A stretch of 64,000 bases of DNA from Bradyrhizobium sp. CCBAU 51627 (lineage in GTDB: Bacteria; Pseudomonadota; Alphaproteobacteria; Rhizobiales; Xanthobacteraceae), in contig NZ_LBJG01000020.1 in NCBI RefSeq assembly GCF_028128765.1, positions 1-64,000 of the forward strand, in the 5' to 3' direction. Made by a program: the position numbers and the translations under genes. Below, piece by piece: positions 40,645 to 50,107 of the stretch (its first letter is position 1; each line of letters begins with the position of its first letter). Under the pieces are notes generated by a model that did not search any database, was not told the origin of the DNA, and saw nothing but the letters and a program-made list of their open reading frames with translations.

Positions 40645-41979
40645 TCAAGCGGCATGGATTCCTGCGACCTCATCGTGCGCCCATTTCACGGCGTCCTGGA
40701 CCGGCATGCCTTGTATCGCCTTTGCAGTCATGTCGACCACGATGTACTTGCTCAGCACCTCGGCTGCGTGCCGGTCGGCCGGTCCGGCGTAGCCGGGGAA
40801 ACGTCCGGCCCGCGCCGCCGTCCGGAAGGGCAGCATGACGGGGTCCTTTTCCCAGAGCTTATCCTGCTCCCAAATCGTGGTCGCCCCGACGGAATAGCCC
40901 TGCTGCGAATCGAACCATGTTTGATAGACCGGTTTCGAGGTGATCCAGCGCAGGAACTCCTTGCCGGCCTTTGGGTCTTTCACATACTTCATCAGCATGT
41001 TCGACATCGGCAGGTGATAGCCGAACTGGCCGGCGACGCCCTTGGGCAGCGGCGCGTGCAGGATGTCCTTCCAGAGCGGGGTGCCGGTTTCGGTAAGATA
41101 GACCTCGGGCTTGCGCTTGGCCTCGATATAGATCGAGGCGCCGTTTAACGTGGAGCTGATCGTGCCAGCGAGGAAGGCCCGGTTATTGCTGCTGTCGTCC
41201 CAGGCGAGCCCACCATCGTCATAAGCGTCCTTCCAGAAGCCAACGGCGAAGTTGACGGAATCGACCGTCGCCTTGGAGTTCAGCACCACCGTCTTGCCGT
41301 CCGCTTCGACCTCCTTGCCGCCCCATGACCAAAGATACGGATAGGCATAAGTCGGCGGATCGCCGAAGCTGTGGCTGACCGCCTGCCCCAGGGGCCGGCC
41401 CTTCGCCTTGAGCTTCTTGCCCGCCTCGCGATATTCCTCCCAGGTCTGCGGGAACTTTGGCGCGTCGTAGCCGATCTCCGCGAACCAGGACTTGCGGTAT
41501 GCCAACTGCGCGCCGAGCACGCACCAGGGGACGGCGATCCATTTCTTGCCGTCATTGGCGACGACGCGTGATTCCTCGTAGAAGCCGCCTTGTGCCTTGC
41601 CTATTTCGTCGGCCACGTCGCTCACGTCGACGACGCTTTCGGGGTAGAGCTGCGGCCAGTTGTTGAGGGCGCAGATCACGTCAGGTCCGGTGCCAGACTG
41701 AATCGCCGAGGTCGTGCGTGCCTGGATGTCGTTCCCGTTGATCATCTCAATGTTGAGCTTGATGCCAAGCGCCTTTGCGCAATCGGGTATGATCGCGTTG
41801 CGGAGCACTTGGTCTGAGGCAGGAACGAAATCGTTCCAGCGCAGCCAGTGAACTGTCGTTCCTTGTGCGTAGGCGGGGGCCTGCTTCAGCGCAAGAATTG
41901 ACGCTATCCCTCCGGTCCTTGCCGCGACAGCGCCGCCGCCGGAAAGCTTAAGGAGCTTACGCCGACTTATGCGAGCCAT
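40645..41979 (-). CDS. ABC transporter substrate-binding protein, CUT1 type, 444 aa
   Basis: Extracellular solute-binding protein family 1. The N-terminus is a Tat signal (ISRRKLLKLSGG, twin Arg) ending near AYAQG. The core has TTVHWLRWNDFVPASDQVLR, GTGPDVICALNNWPQLYPES and KEFLRWITSKPVYQTWFDSQ, typical of sugar-binding family-1 proteins. Tat export means it folds before crossing the membrane. First gene of the operon; element R2 lies about 290 bp upstream. Substrate unknown. Confidence 0.9.
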   Translation of the reverse strand: MARISRRKLLKLSGGGAVAARTGGIASILALKQAPAYAQGTTVHWLRWNDFVPASDQVLRNAIIPDCAKALGIKLNIEMINGNDIQARTTSAIQSGTGPDVICALNNWPQLYPESVVDVSDVADEIGKAQGGFYEESRVVANDGKKWIAVPWCVLGAQLAYRKSWFAEIGYDAPKFPQTWEEYREAGKKLKAKGRPLGQAVSHSFGDPPTYAYPYLWSWGGKEVEADGKTVVLNSKATVDSVNFAVGFWKDAYDDGGLAWDDSSNNRAFLAGTISSTLNGASIYIEAKRKPEVYLTETGTPLWKDILHAPLPKGVAGQFGYHLPMSNMLMKYVKDPKAGKEFLRWITSKPVYQTWFDSQQGYSVGATTIWEQDKLWEKDPVMLPFRTAARAGRFPGYAGPADRHAAEVLSKYIVVDMTAKAIQGMPVQDAVKWAHDEVAGIHAA

Positions 41980-42263
41980 GATCTGTCCTCCCTGTTATCT
42001 TGTAGGTTGAGTCTCCTTCCCAGACGTGGACGTAACCTGAAAGACTTGGGCGTGAACGACTTCAGATACAAGCGCGCCCGCGCAATTTCCGTGATGGAGG
42101 CGCAGAGGACGGAAGCTCGCCCGAGCCGGCGCCAAACCAGGACAGCGTCGGTTCTGCCGGGCGCCCCGCCGCACCATTCAGGCGATCCAGCCGCCGTCCC
42201 AGCCCAGCTCCGGAGGAGTCTTGCTCCCTCAAGGCCGGGATACAATCCAGCTTGGCAATCAAG

Positions 42264-42322
42264 AATTACATTGTAATTTCAACAATATACGTGTTCGTCG
42301 ATTTATCCTCGGTGGCGCGCCA
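42264..42322 (-). promoter_or_regulatory. Conserved element R2
   Basis: GTTC at 42293, a degenerate ATCC at 42305, TGGCGCGCCA at 42313-42322, and an AT-rich stretch (ATTGTAATTTCAACAATATA) on the far side. Same spacing as R1, R3 and R4. Faces the ABC operon. Apart from it, 41980-42708 holds no gene I can support. Confidence 0.6.
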
Positions 42323-42708
42323 TTGCCTTCCGTTGCGGTACCGCAGCCAGCCTTAGGCCCCCCGCAATAACTTCGACTGGCAGATTGCGCGAAAGGCCCG
42401 GTAAAGGCCTGGTCGTCATCGCCGACGTGCCTTCGAAAACAAGGCGCCCTCTTGGGATCAGGACACGCGGCGCACACCTCTCGACGACACACTCGGCTGC
42501 CGCGGTCCGGTTCGCCGAAGCGCAGGTGCGGTCGTGTCGCAGATTGAGCATGCCGAAGACGATGCCGCCCCCTTTCTCTGAACAATCGCAACCGTGCAGT
42601 CGAGCCGGCTCGCTCTTATGTATCCATCGATACGCACCAGCACGACGATTGCCGCGGCCTTATTCGCCGCATAGGTGCTGATGAAACCAACGACCAGGGA
42701 GTTGATCG

Positions 42709-43005
42709 ATGAGGTCTTTTCTGCTGCTGACGGCCAGTGGTCCGTTGCTGGTCCTCACGTCCCACGGAACGCTGCACGATCCGAAGTTCCTGGGCAGGCT
42801 CAAAGCCAAGGGAATCGACAAGTTTGTCGCCTTCGATGTGCCGCTTGATCTCGCGAAGGAGCGCTATGGCGGGCATTTCCACGCGGTCGAGAGCGATTTG
42901 CACGAAACAGACGACTTGAGGGTCCTCGATTTCAATGGCCAGCGGATCTTTCAGCTGTTTCGTTTCGACGAACTCGGTGCCGCAGTATTGCAAGAGCAAG
43001 CCTGA
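42709..43005 (+). CDS. Conserved hypothetical protein, 98 aa
   Basis: Begins MRSFLLLTASGPLLVLTSHG, followed by LHDPKFLGRLKAKGIDKFVA, GHFHAVESDLHETDDLRVLD and FNGQRIFQLFRFDELGAAVL. A small alpha/beta cytosolic protein seen in Bradyrhizobium and Rhodopseudomonas stress-gene clusters. Convergent with groEL. Function unknown. Confidence 0.65.
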   Translation: MRSFLLLTASGPLLVLTSHGTLHDPKFLGRLKAKGIDKFVAFDVPLDLAKERYGGHFHAVESDLHETDDLRVLDFNGQRIFQLFRFDELGAAVLQEQA

Positions 43006-43046
43006 TGCGCGCTTGATCGCGCCCGGAAGAGAGCGGCTGGTTGCCG

Positions 43047-44672
43047 TCAGAAATCCACTGGCGGCATGTTCGGCGCATGCGTCTCGGCCTTCTTCGGCTT
43101 TTCGGCGACCAGCGCTTCCGTCGTGATCAGGAGCGCGGCGATGGAGGAGGCATCCTGCAACGCGGTACGCACGACCTTGGCGGGGTCGATCACGCCGGCC
43201 TTCACCATGTCCTGATATTCGCCGGTCGCAGCATTGAACCCCCAATTGTAGTTGTCGTTCTCAAGCACCTTGTTGACGACCAGCGAGCCCTCTTCACCCG
43301 CGTTCTCCGCGATCTGGCATGCTGGCATCCGCAGCGCGCGACGTACGATCTCGACGCCTGCCTTCTGATCGGCATTGGCCGTCCTCATGCCCTTGAGCGT
43401 CTTCTGCGCTCGCAGCAGGGCGACGCCGCCGCCGGGAAGGATGCCTTCCTCGACCGCTGCGCGCGTTGCATGATGCGCGTCGTCGACGCGGTCCTTGCGC
43501 TCCTTGACCTCGACCTCGGTTGCGCCGCCGACGCGGATCACCGCGACCCCGCCGACAAGCTTCGCCAAACGCTCCTGGAGTTTCTCGCGGTCGTAGTCAG
43601 AGGTGGTCTCCTCGATCTGCACCTTGATCTGCGTCGTGCGCGCTTCAATGTCCTTTTTCGCGCCGGCGCCGTCGACGATGGTCGTGCTCTCCTTATCAAC
43701 CACGACCTTCTTGGCGCGCCCGAGCATGTCGAGCGTGACATTCTCGAGCTTGATGCCGATATCTTCGGAGATCGCGGTGCCGCCGGTCAGGATCGCAATG
43801 TCTTCCAGCATCGCCTTGCGGCGCTCGCCAAAACCCGGCGCCTTCACCGCGGCGACCTTCAAGCCGCCACGCAGCTTGTTGACCAGGAGCGTTGCGAGCG
43901 CTTCGCCTTCCACATCCTCCGCGACGATCAGAAGCGGCTTGCCCGATTGCGCCACCGCCTCCAGGAGCGGAAGCAGGGACTGCAGTGCAGACAGCTTCTT
44001 CTCGTGGATCAGCAGATAGACGTCCTCAAGCTCGACGCGCATCTTTTCGGCATTGGTGGCGAAATAGGGCGAGATGTAGCCGCGGTCGAACTGCATGCCT
44101 TCGACGATTTCGAGCTCGGTGCTGAGGCTCTTTGCCTCCTCCACCGTAATGACGCCCTCATGGCCGACCTTCTTCATGGCGTCGGCAAGGAACTTGCCTA
44201 TCTCGGCGTCGCCATTCGCCGAGATGGTGGCGACCTGAGCGATCTCCTCGTTAGCCGTCACCTTCCTGGCATGAGACTTCAGGTCATGCACGATCGCGTC
44301 CACCGCAAGATCGATGCCGCGCTTGAGGTCCATCGGATTCATGCCTGCGGCGACCGACTTGGCGCCTTCCTTGACGATCGCTTCTGCGAGCACGGTTGCG
44401 GTCGTGGTGCCGTCGCCTGCGATATCGCTGGTCCTGGACGCCACCTCGCGCACCATCTGGGCGCCCATGTTCTCGAACCTGTCCTCAAGCTCGATCTCCT
44501 TGGCGACGGTGATACCGTCCTTGGTGATACGCGGCGCGCCGAACGATCTTTCGATCACCACATTGCGCCCTTTGGGACCGAGCGTGACCTTGACGGCACT
44601 CGCCAGCGTATCAATGCCCCGCAGCATCCGTTCGCGCGCTTCGGTCGCGAATTTCAGATCCTTGGCAACCAT
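43047..44672 (-). CDS. groL: Chaperonin GroEL paralog, 541 aa
   Basis: ATP-driven folding chamber subunit. All core motifs are present: [35 protein letters not shown] and [18 protein letters not shown]. The C-terminus ends [15 protein letters not shown] instead of the usual Gly-Gly-Met repeat, which may change the cavity. GGGAGG site upstream. No groES gene precedes it and no CIRCE inverted repeat is visible; element R3 lies 100 bp upstream. Probably one of several GroEL copies, under its own control. Confidence 0.95.
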   Translation of the reverse strand: MVAKDLKFATEARERMLRGIDTLASAVKVTLGPKGRNVVIERSFGAPRITKDGITVAKEIELEDRFENMGAQMVREVASRTSDIAGDGTTTATVLAEAIVKEGAKSVAAGMNPMDLKRGIDLAVDAIVHDLKSHARKVTANEEIAQVATISANGDAEIGKFLADAMKKVGHEGVITVEEAKSLSTELEIVEGMQFDRGYISPYFATNAEKMRVELEDVYLLIHEKKLSALQSLLPLLEAVAQSGKPLLIVAEDVEGEALATLLVNKLRGGLKVAAVKAPGFGERRKAMLEDIAILTGGTAISEDIGIKLENVTLDMLGRAKKVVVDKESTTIVDGAGAKKDIEARTTQIKVQIEETTSDYDREKLQERLAKLVGGVAVIRVGGATEVEVKERKDRVDDAHHATRAAVEEGILPGGGVALLRAQKTLKGMRTANADQKAGVEIVRRALRMPACQIAENAGEEGSLVVNKVLENDNYNWGFNAATGEYQDMVKAGVIDPAKVVRTALQDASSIAALLITTEALVAEKPKKAETHAPNMPPVDF

Positions 44673-44772
44673 GATGCGAACCTCCCTTCACTCCTCCTCT
44701 TAAGCTGAGCAAGCGGTCTCAGGTCGCTTCGATTAGGAGCCGGCACCCTTGACCGTCCGTCGGTTACGTCTG

Positions 44773-44831
44773 GATTATACAGCAATTTCAATTATCTACG
44801 AGTTCGCATTTTTGTTCTGATTGGCGCGCCA
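44773..44831 (-). promoter_or_regulatory. Conserved element R3 (upstream of groEL)
   Basis: GTTC at 44802 and 44814, TGGCGCGCCA at 44822-44831, AT-rich stretch ATTATACAGCAATTTCAATT at the gene-proximal side. On the minus strand TATAAT lies at the groEL side, about 100 bp before its start. The remaining bases 44673-45294 hold no supportable gene. Confidence 0.65.
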
Positions 44832-45294
44832 TTTTCCGATTTCTCGTTCTCGCGAAAATCTTGCTGAGGCCGTTCGGGTGATGCGCCGCGCCGAAACGCG
44901 CGCCGGGCGTATATCCGTTGCGCGTGGTGGAGCGGCCCCATGTTAACTCCCTCGTGCTAACGTTGCGTCGGCAACACATTTCGCCTTTTCTGTGGTGGAG
45001 ATGACGGATGCGCGTTGTCGGATGCGTGCGAGTCGCTTAGCGTGACTTGTGGTAGTATCCCGCGTGGCGCGATCGCTGTCAGATGAACACGCTTGGGTCG
45101 CTCGGGCAAATGGGAAGGGGCACCCATGCGCGAATGCATCGGGGCTACGACGATTCGACGCCGGGCAGATGACGCGCGGCGCCTCGTCTGGTGATGACCG
45201 GGCCTTTGAGTGCCTCGCGGTTTTAGCCCTGACACGTGAGTCGGGAATGACCTTTTCGGGCCTGGCGTGACGTCCCACCGTGTGCACAAGATTC

Positions 45295-45765
45295 TCAATC
45301 GTGCCCGCTAAAGCGCCCGTGTGGCGCGTCGGCCGTCAAGCGCGAAAACTGCGCGTGACCCATATGAAGCAGCGTCTCGTGATCGCCGGCTTCCATATAG
45401 ATGTCCGGCTGTGCCTCGATGCTGTCGTCGACGATGATTTCGAGCCCGTAGCACTTGCCGACGGCAGGAACCGCACCGTGTACACAGTCGCGGAACAGCT
45501 GATTGATCTCGGCTTCATCGGCCATGTGGACATTGTCGCCGAGGTTTGACCTCAGATCCGAAAGGCGGAGGTGATGCGATGCGGGCAAGACCGCCAGCAT
45601 GTATCCGTCGTCGCGCCGCAACACGATGCCTTTGGCGAGGCGGTCGCCCGAGATGTGGCAAGCCTCAGCCGTTCGAGCGGACGTCATGCTGAGTTCGTGC
45701 GGGATCACCTCGTACTGGATGTTTTCAGCGGCTAGGTATTTCTGGAGGGTGGGAGCAATGGCCAT
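45295..45765 (-). CDS. YbaK/EbsC-type aminoacyl-tRNA deacylase domain protein, 156 aa
   Basis: The YbaK fold shows YEVIPHELSMTSARTAEACH, GDRLAKGIVLRRDDGYMLAV with the conserved Lys, and VPAVGKCYGLEIIVDDSIEA. Relatives remove wrongly attached amino acids from tRNA (ProXp/YbaK) or are of unknown role. Element R4 lies 86 bp upstream. Divergent from the UPF0182 gene. Confidence 0.82.
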   Translation of the reverse strand: MAIAPTLQKYLAAENIQYEVIPHELSMTSARTAEACHISGDRLAKGIVLRRDDGYMLAVLPASHHLRLSDLRSNLGDNVHMADEAEINQLFRDCVHGAVPAVGKCYGLEIIVDDSIEAQPDIYMEAGDHETLLHMGHAQFSRLTADAPHGRFSGHD

Positions 45766-45849
45766 GACATGACCTCCGATGCAAGATGCAGATCATCCAC
45801 CGTAGTGGCTTCCCCGGCAGACTCTCGCCATACGGTGGGCACTCGCTGA

Positions 45850-45920
45850 TTATAGACCCAACATCGTCTTCCATCCGCAATTATATGCGGGTTCGCAGTT
45901 TTATTCAGCATGGCGCGTCA
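45850..45920 (-). promoter_or_regulatory. Conserved element R4
   Basis: GTTC at 45891, ATTC at 45903, TGGCGCGTCA at 45911-45920, AT-rich stretch CGCAATTATATG beside the first GTTC. Same spacing as R1-R3. Lies between the divergent YbaK-type and UPF0182 genes and faces the YbaK-type gene. Confidence 0.6.
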
Positions 45921-46124
45921 TGTTCCATGATATGATGCAGTGCGGCTTTGCTTCGAGAGCGCGATGCCGCATGACGACTGACTGGCAGCGCTAGCTGTAT
46001 CGGCCGATCTGGCGGCTGTGCGCCTGTTCCGCGCTGCCGGTTCTGACACACCCGTGTCCTCGCCTCGAGGTGCTAATCCGGAATCGAGCGGGCGGGCGTC
46101 TCTCATTTCCGCTATAATGGCACC

Positions 46125-48908
46125 ATGACGATCCGGATTGCCGGACCCAAACGAAAGATACCAAGGCAAAGTGCCGCGGTCAGGCTCCTCGTTGCGGCCG
46201 CCGTCATCGGGACTTGCCTCATCCTGCTCGCGCTCGCGAGCGACCTCCTGGTCGACTGGCTGTGGTTTTCCTCGATCGGTTATCTCCAGGTTTTCTGGAC
46301 GACAATCGGCACTGAACTCGTTGTATTTCTTGCAGTCTGGACCGGGACCACCGTCGTCCTTTGGTTGAACGGATGGCTCGCATTGCACTTTGCCGGACGG
46401 CACCCGACGCAGCCAGCCGCCGCTCCGCCGTGGAGTGCTGCGGGCAACGCGCCGCCGGATCTGCTTGCGCTTGTGCGCGATCAACTGTCGTGGCCCTGGT
46501 TGATTACAGGCGGTGTGGTCTTGCTCGCTCTTCTTGTCGCCGCGGCCGAAGCCGGCAACTGGGGCGTCTTCCTGCGATTTGTCTATCAGGTGCCATACGG
46601 CGCGGACGATCCGCTCTACAACAAGGATATCGGCTTCTACCTGTTCTCGCTGCCCGCCTATCTCATCATCAAGAACTGGATGATGCTCGTACTCGTCCTG
46701 AGCGGGCTTTTCGCTGCGGCGATCTACTGGATGCATGGCGACATCGAATACGACGCTCATCGCCGGTCAATGTCGCCGGCAGCGATCGCTCACGGCTCCG
46801 CCCTGCTTGGTTTTCTGTTCGCGACAAAAGCCTGGTCCTATGGTCTCGACCGCTATCTGCTGCTCTACGGCGACAACGGCGTCGTCGTCGGCGCAAGTTA
46901 CACCGACGTGCATGTAGGGCTGCCGGCGTTGTGGCTGATGATCGGACTTTCCATCATCGCGGCGCTTGTCGCCTGGGCGAACATCTCCGTTCGCACTTAC
47001 CGGCTTCCGGTCGTGGCGATCGCGCTCGTTAGCGTCGGCGTGTTCGTGCTGTCCGGCGTCGTCCCTGGGCTGTTCCGGCAGTTCTTCGTCAAGCCAAGCG
47101 AGCTGGAACTGGAGAGGCCCTACCTTGAATACAACATCGCGCTCACCCGGCAGGCCTATAATCTCGATCAGATCACAGCCAAGCCGTTTGCCGCCGAGCA
47201 GAAGCTGACCCCCGAGGTGCTCGACGCCAACAAGGCGACCATTGAGAATATCAGGCTGTGGGACTGGCTGCCTCTGTCGGATACCTACGCGCAATTGCAG
47301 GAAATCCGCACCTACTACAAATTCCACGACCTCGACGTCGATCGTTACTGGCTCGACGGCTCCTACCAGAGCGTGATGCTCTCGGCCCGCGAACTGCGCT
47401 CCTCGCTGCTGCCGCCGAACGCCCAGACCTGGGTCAATCGCCACGTGCTGTTCACCCACGGCAATGGCGCGGTGATGAGTCCGGTCACACGCAAGAGTGC
47501 CGAAGGACTGCCGCTGTTCTATCTGCGGGACATCCCTCCCGTCGCAGACGTCGGTCCCAGGATCGACGAGCCGCGCATCTACTTCGGCGAGCAGACCGAC
47601 GACTACGTCATCGTCAAGGGCTCCACGCCGGAGTTCGATTACCCGAAGGGGAAGGAGAACGCCTACGCGACCTATGCCGGCGCAGGCGGCATTCCGATCG
47701 GAGGAATGGCCACGCGAACGCTGTTTGCCTACTATTTCAACGACCCGAACCTCATTCTTTCAGACTACATCACGAGCAACAGCCGGATCATGATCCGGCG
47801 CAATATCCAGGAGCGGGTCAGCGCGATCGCTCCGTTCCTGAAGCTCGATCATGATCCCTATCTGGTCGTCAGCAATGGGCGCCTGTTCTGGATACAGGAC
47901 GTCTACACGACGAACGCCCATTTCCCGTATGCACAGCCCGCACAGGGTCTCGATCTCAACTACATTCGCAATTCGGCGAAGGTCGTCGTCGATGCCTATA
48001 ATGGGACTGTCGACTTCTACCTGATTGATTCCCGCGACCCGATTGCGGCGACCTACCAGCGCATCTTTCCGAGCCTGTTCAAGCCGTTCACGACGATGCC
48101 GCCGGATTTGCGCAAGCACGTTCGCTATCCGGAAGACCTGTTCCTGATCCAGGCCCGGCTGTACCAAGCCTATCACATGGAGTCGGCCGACGTTTTCTAC
48201 AACCGCGAGGATCTCTGGCAATTCCCGCGTCAGCCGGGCGGCGACGGCATCTCGACCATGACCCCCTATTACATCATCATGCGGTTGCCCGGCGAAGCGC
48301 AGGCTGAGTTCTTCCTCATGCTTCCCATGGTTCCGAGCCGCCGCGACAACATGATCGCGTGGCTCGCCGCTCGTTGCGACGCGCCCGACTACGGCAAATT
48401 GATCGTCTACGAGTTCCCGAAGGACAAGCTCGTCTACGGGCCGTTCCAGATCGAGGCGAGGATCAATCAGACTACCGAGATCTCGCAACAGCTCACGCTA
48501 TGGAATCAAATGGGCTCGCGGGTGATCCGCGGCGCGAATTTGCTTGCGATTCCGATCGACAACTCGATCCTTTATGTGTCGCCACTTTATTTGCGGGCGG
48601 AGCACGGACACCTGCCGGAGCTGAAGCGCGTGATCGCAGCTTATGGTGAGCGCGTCGTGATGAAGGAAACGCTCGCCGAGGCGTTGTCGGCTCTGTTCAC
48701 GGAATCCGGTTCGGCGCCGGTCGCCTCGAGCAGGACGGGGGAAGCGCCCCTGGCAAGCCGTACCGAAAATCAGTCCAGGGAGGCGCTTGATCGCTACAAC
48801 CAGGCAGTGGAGCGATTGAAGGCAGGGGATTGGAAAGGCTTCGGCACGCAATTCGATGCGATGCGCGAGCTCCTGGAGGGCATGAACCGACGCCCCGTCG
48901 GCCAATAA
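46125..48908 (+). CDS. UPF0182 family large membrane protein, 927 aa
   Basis: Full-length COG1615 protein. The first 310 residues hold about seven membrane helices (LLVAAAVIGTCLILLALASD, VVLWLNGWLALHF, SVGVFVLSGVVPGLF). The remainder is a large periplasmic part containing LERPYLEYNIALTRQAYNLD, WVNRHVLFTHGNGAVMSPVT and SADVFYNREDLWQFPRQ. The family is widespread; function unknown. Stands alone, divergent from the YbaK-type gene. Confidence 0.9.
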   Translation: MTIRIAGPKRKIPRQSAAVRLLVAAAVIGTCLILLALASDLLVDWLWFSSIGYLQVFWTTIGTELVVFLAVWTGTTVVLWLNGWLALHFAGRHPTQPAAAPPWSAAGNAPPDLLALVRDQLSWPWLITGGVVLLALLVAAAEAGNWGVFLRFVYQVPYGADDPLYNKDIGFYLFSLPAYLIIKNWMMLVLVLSGLFAAAIYWMHGDIEYDAHRRSMSPAAIAHGSALLGFLFATKAWSYGLDRYLLLYGDNGVVVGASYTDVHVGLPALWLMIGLSIIAALVAWANISVRTYRLPVVAIALVSVGVFVLSGVVPGLFRQFFVKPSELELERPYLEYNIALTRQAYNLDQITAKPFAAEQKLTPEVLDANKATIENIRLWDWLPLSDTYAQLQEIRTYYKFHDLDVDRYWLDGSYQSVMLSARELRSSLLPPNAQTWVNRHVLFTHGNGAVMSPVTRKSAEGLPLFYLRDIPPVADVGPRIDEPRIYFGEQTDDYVIVKGSTPEFDYPKGKENAYATYAGAGGIPIGGMATRTLFAYYFNDPNLILSDYITSNSRIMIRRNIQERVSAIAPFLKLDHDPYLVVSNGRLFWIQDVYTTNAHFPYAQPAQGLDLNYIRNSAKVVVDAYNGTVDFYLIDSRDPIAATYQRIFPSLFKPFTTMPPDLRKHVRYPEDLFLIQARLYQAYHMESADVFYNREDLWQFPRQPGGDGISTMTPYYIIMRLPGEAQAEFFLMLPMVPSRRDNMIAWLAARCDAPDYGKLIVYEFPKDKLVYGPFQIEARINQTTEISQQLTLWNQMGSRVIRGANLLAIPIDNSILYVSPLYLRAEHGHLPELKRVIAAYGERVVMKETLAEALSALFTESGSAPVASSRTGEAPLASRTENQSREALDRYNQAVERLKAGDWKGFGTQFDAMRELLEGMNRRPVGQ

Positions 48909-49224
48909 CGCCTCCCGCTTTCCGCATCCTTACATCCTCTACCGGCCGAGGCATGGAAACGATGGGCGCGGGTGAACGCATTAGCGCCGACGCTACTCCG
49001 GAAGCGGTTGGCGGGTTGTTCTCAAGCTGTAATTGTCAGTCGCCCATCGAGCGTCTGCTTGCCGGACATCGTTCTGCTCTCGTGATGAAAGTTCATTCGT
49101 TACACCTCAGCAGACGATCAAGCATCCGCCGCCCAATCGATGGGAGAACTTGATTTTCGCGAGAATTCATGTTCTTCGCGGGTGGCTTGCGAGGGAGACG
49201 GCTGTCCCACACTTTGGTGAGCCT

Positions 49225-49758
49225 ATGTCATTGGCAATCAACATCCGAGCCGACAACGATCCGGCAGGCGAGATCGAGCGGTTGTGGGATCAGGTCGGCG
49301 CGTTCGAGGCCAAGCCATCGATGCGTGCGCTCGGCTACCGTCCGCATTTCACATTTGCGATCTACGACGGGCCTGCGGTCGACCAACAGGTCGCGTGGAA
49401 CGCCATGCTGGCAGCCGTGGCTGGCGAAACGCAGCTGCGCATCGAATTCAGGCGAATTCGCTGGTTCGAAGGCTCTCCGCTTGTGCTCTGGGCGGAGCCG
49501 GTGGTCGACAGGGCGCTGGCCCGCATCCACAGCGCCGTCAGCGCCGCAATCGATCCGGCCCATTGTCGTCCTCACTACCGCCCCGGCGCATGGATTCCGC
49601 ATTGTACGCTCGGCACCGCCGTCGCCGGCGAACGGTGCGGTGATGCCATTGCCTATGCACGAGGGTTCGATCGCAGCTTCGAAGTGACCTTCGATACAGT
49701 CGATTGCGTTTCCTTTCCGCCGGTGCGGATCCTCGCAGAGCGGCGGTTACCGTCGTGA
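49225..49758 (+). CDS. 2H phosphoesterase (2'-5' RNA ligase-like), 177 aa
   Basis: The two His-x-Thr motifs of the 2H superfamily are seen as PHFTFAIYD and PHCTLGTAV, with about 100 residues between. Relatives hydrolyse or join 2',5' or cyclic phosphodiesters. Start at 49225 (MSLAINIRADND) with GGTGAG upstream; the 48909-49224 region before it contains no other gene. Confidence 0.8.
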   Translation: MSLAINIRADNDPAGEIERLWDQVGAFEAKPSMRALGYRPHFTFAIYDGPAVDQQVAWNAMLAAVAGETQLRIEFRRIRWFEGSPLVLWAEPVVDRALARIHSAVSAAIDPAHCRPHYRPGAWIPHCTLGTAVAGERCGDAIAYARGFDRSFEVTFDTVDCVSFPPVRILAERRLPS

Positions 49759-50107
49759 TCGACAATCGCTTCGCTGGCGGCAGACGATGGAAGTCATGAC
49801 AACAGGTTCGCAATGCGGCGAACCCGGGAAGCGTGCAGTCGTCGACATGGTCGCCTCCAAAATGAAAATGCGCGCACCCGATAGCTTGGACGTGGCCGAG
49901 ATGCAACCGGGGACTGCATCCCACCTGCGCGTCCGCCGTGATGCGTGCAGCAATCTGCATACTTCGTCGGCTTCAGTGGCGGTGGTGGTTCATCAAAAAA
50001 TCTGCCTTGATGCGCGCCGGGACGGTTGAGCGATGCGGCCGGTCTCTGCCTCCGAAGTAGCTGCCGGACCTTTGGAGACTTTGGAAATAGCTTGGCGGAG
50101 TGACGAT
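49759..50107. other. No supportable gene
   Basis: Short frames only; nothing with a convincing start. It likely holds the promoter of the amidohydrolase gene. Confidence 0.4.

Noticed and set aside
43041-44708. 555-residue open frame antisense to groEL
   Set aside because: It mirrors the GroEL frame in GC-rich DNA; composition is not protein-like.
35785-45920. R elements as sigma-54 promoters (TGGC...)
   Set aside because: The -12 GC of the consensus is missing in most copies, and TGGCGCGCCA is a palindrome.
35785-45920. R elements as LexA boxes (GTTC repeats)
   Set aside because: Alphaproteobacterial LexA sites have GTTC-N7-GTTC; here the gap is 8 and the genes are not SOS genes.
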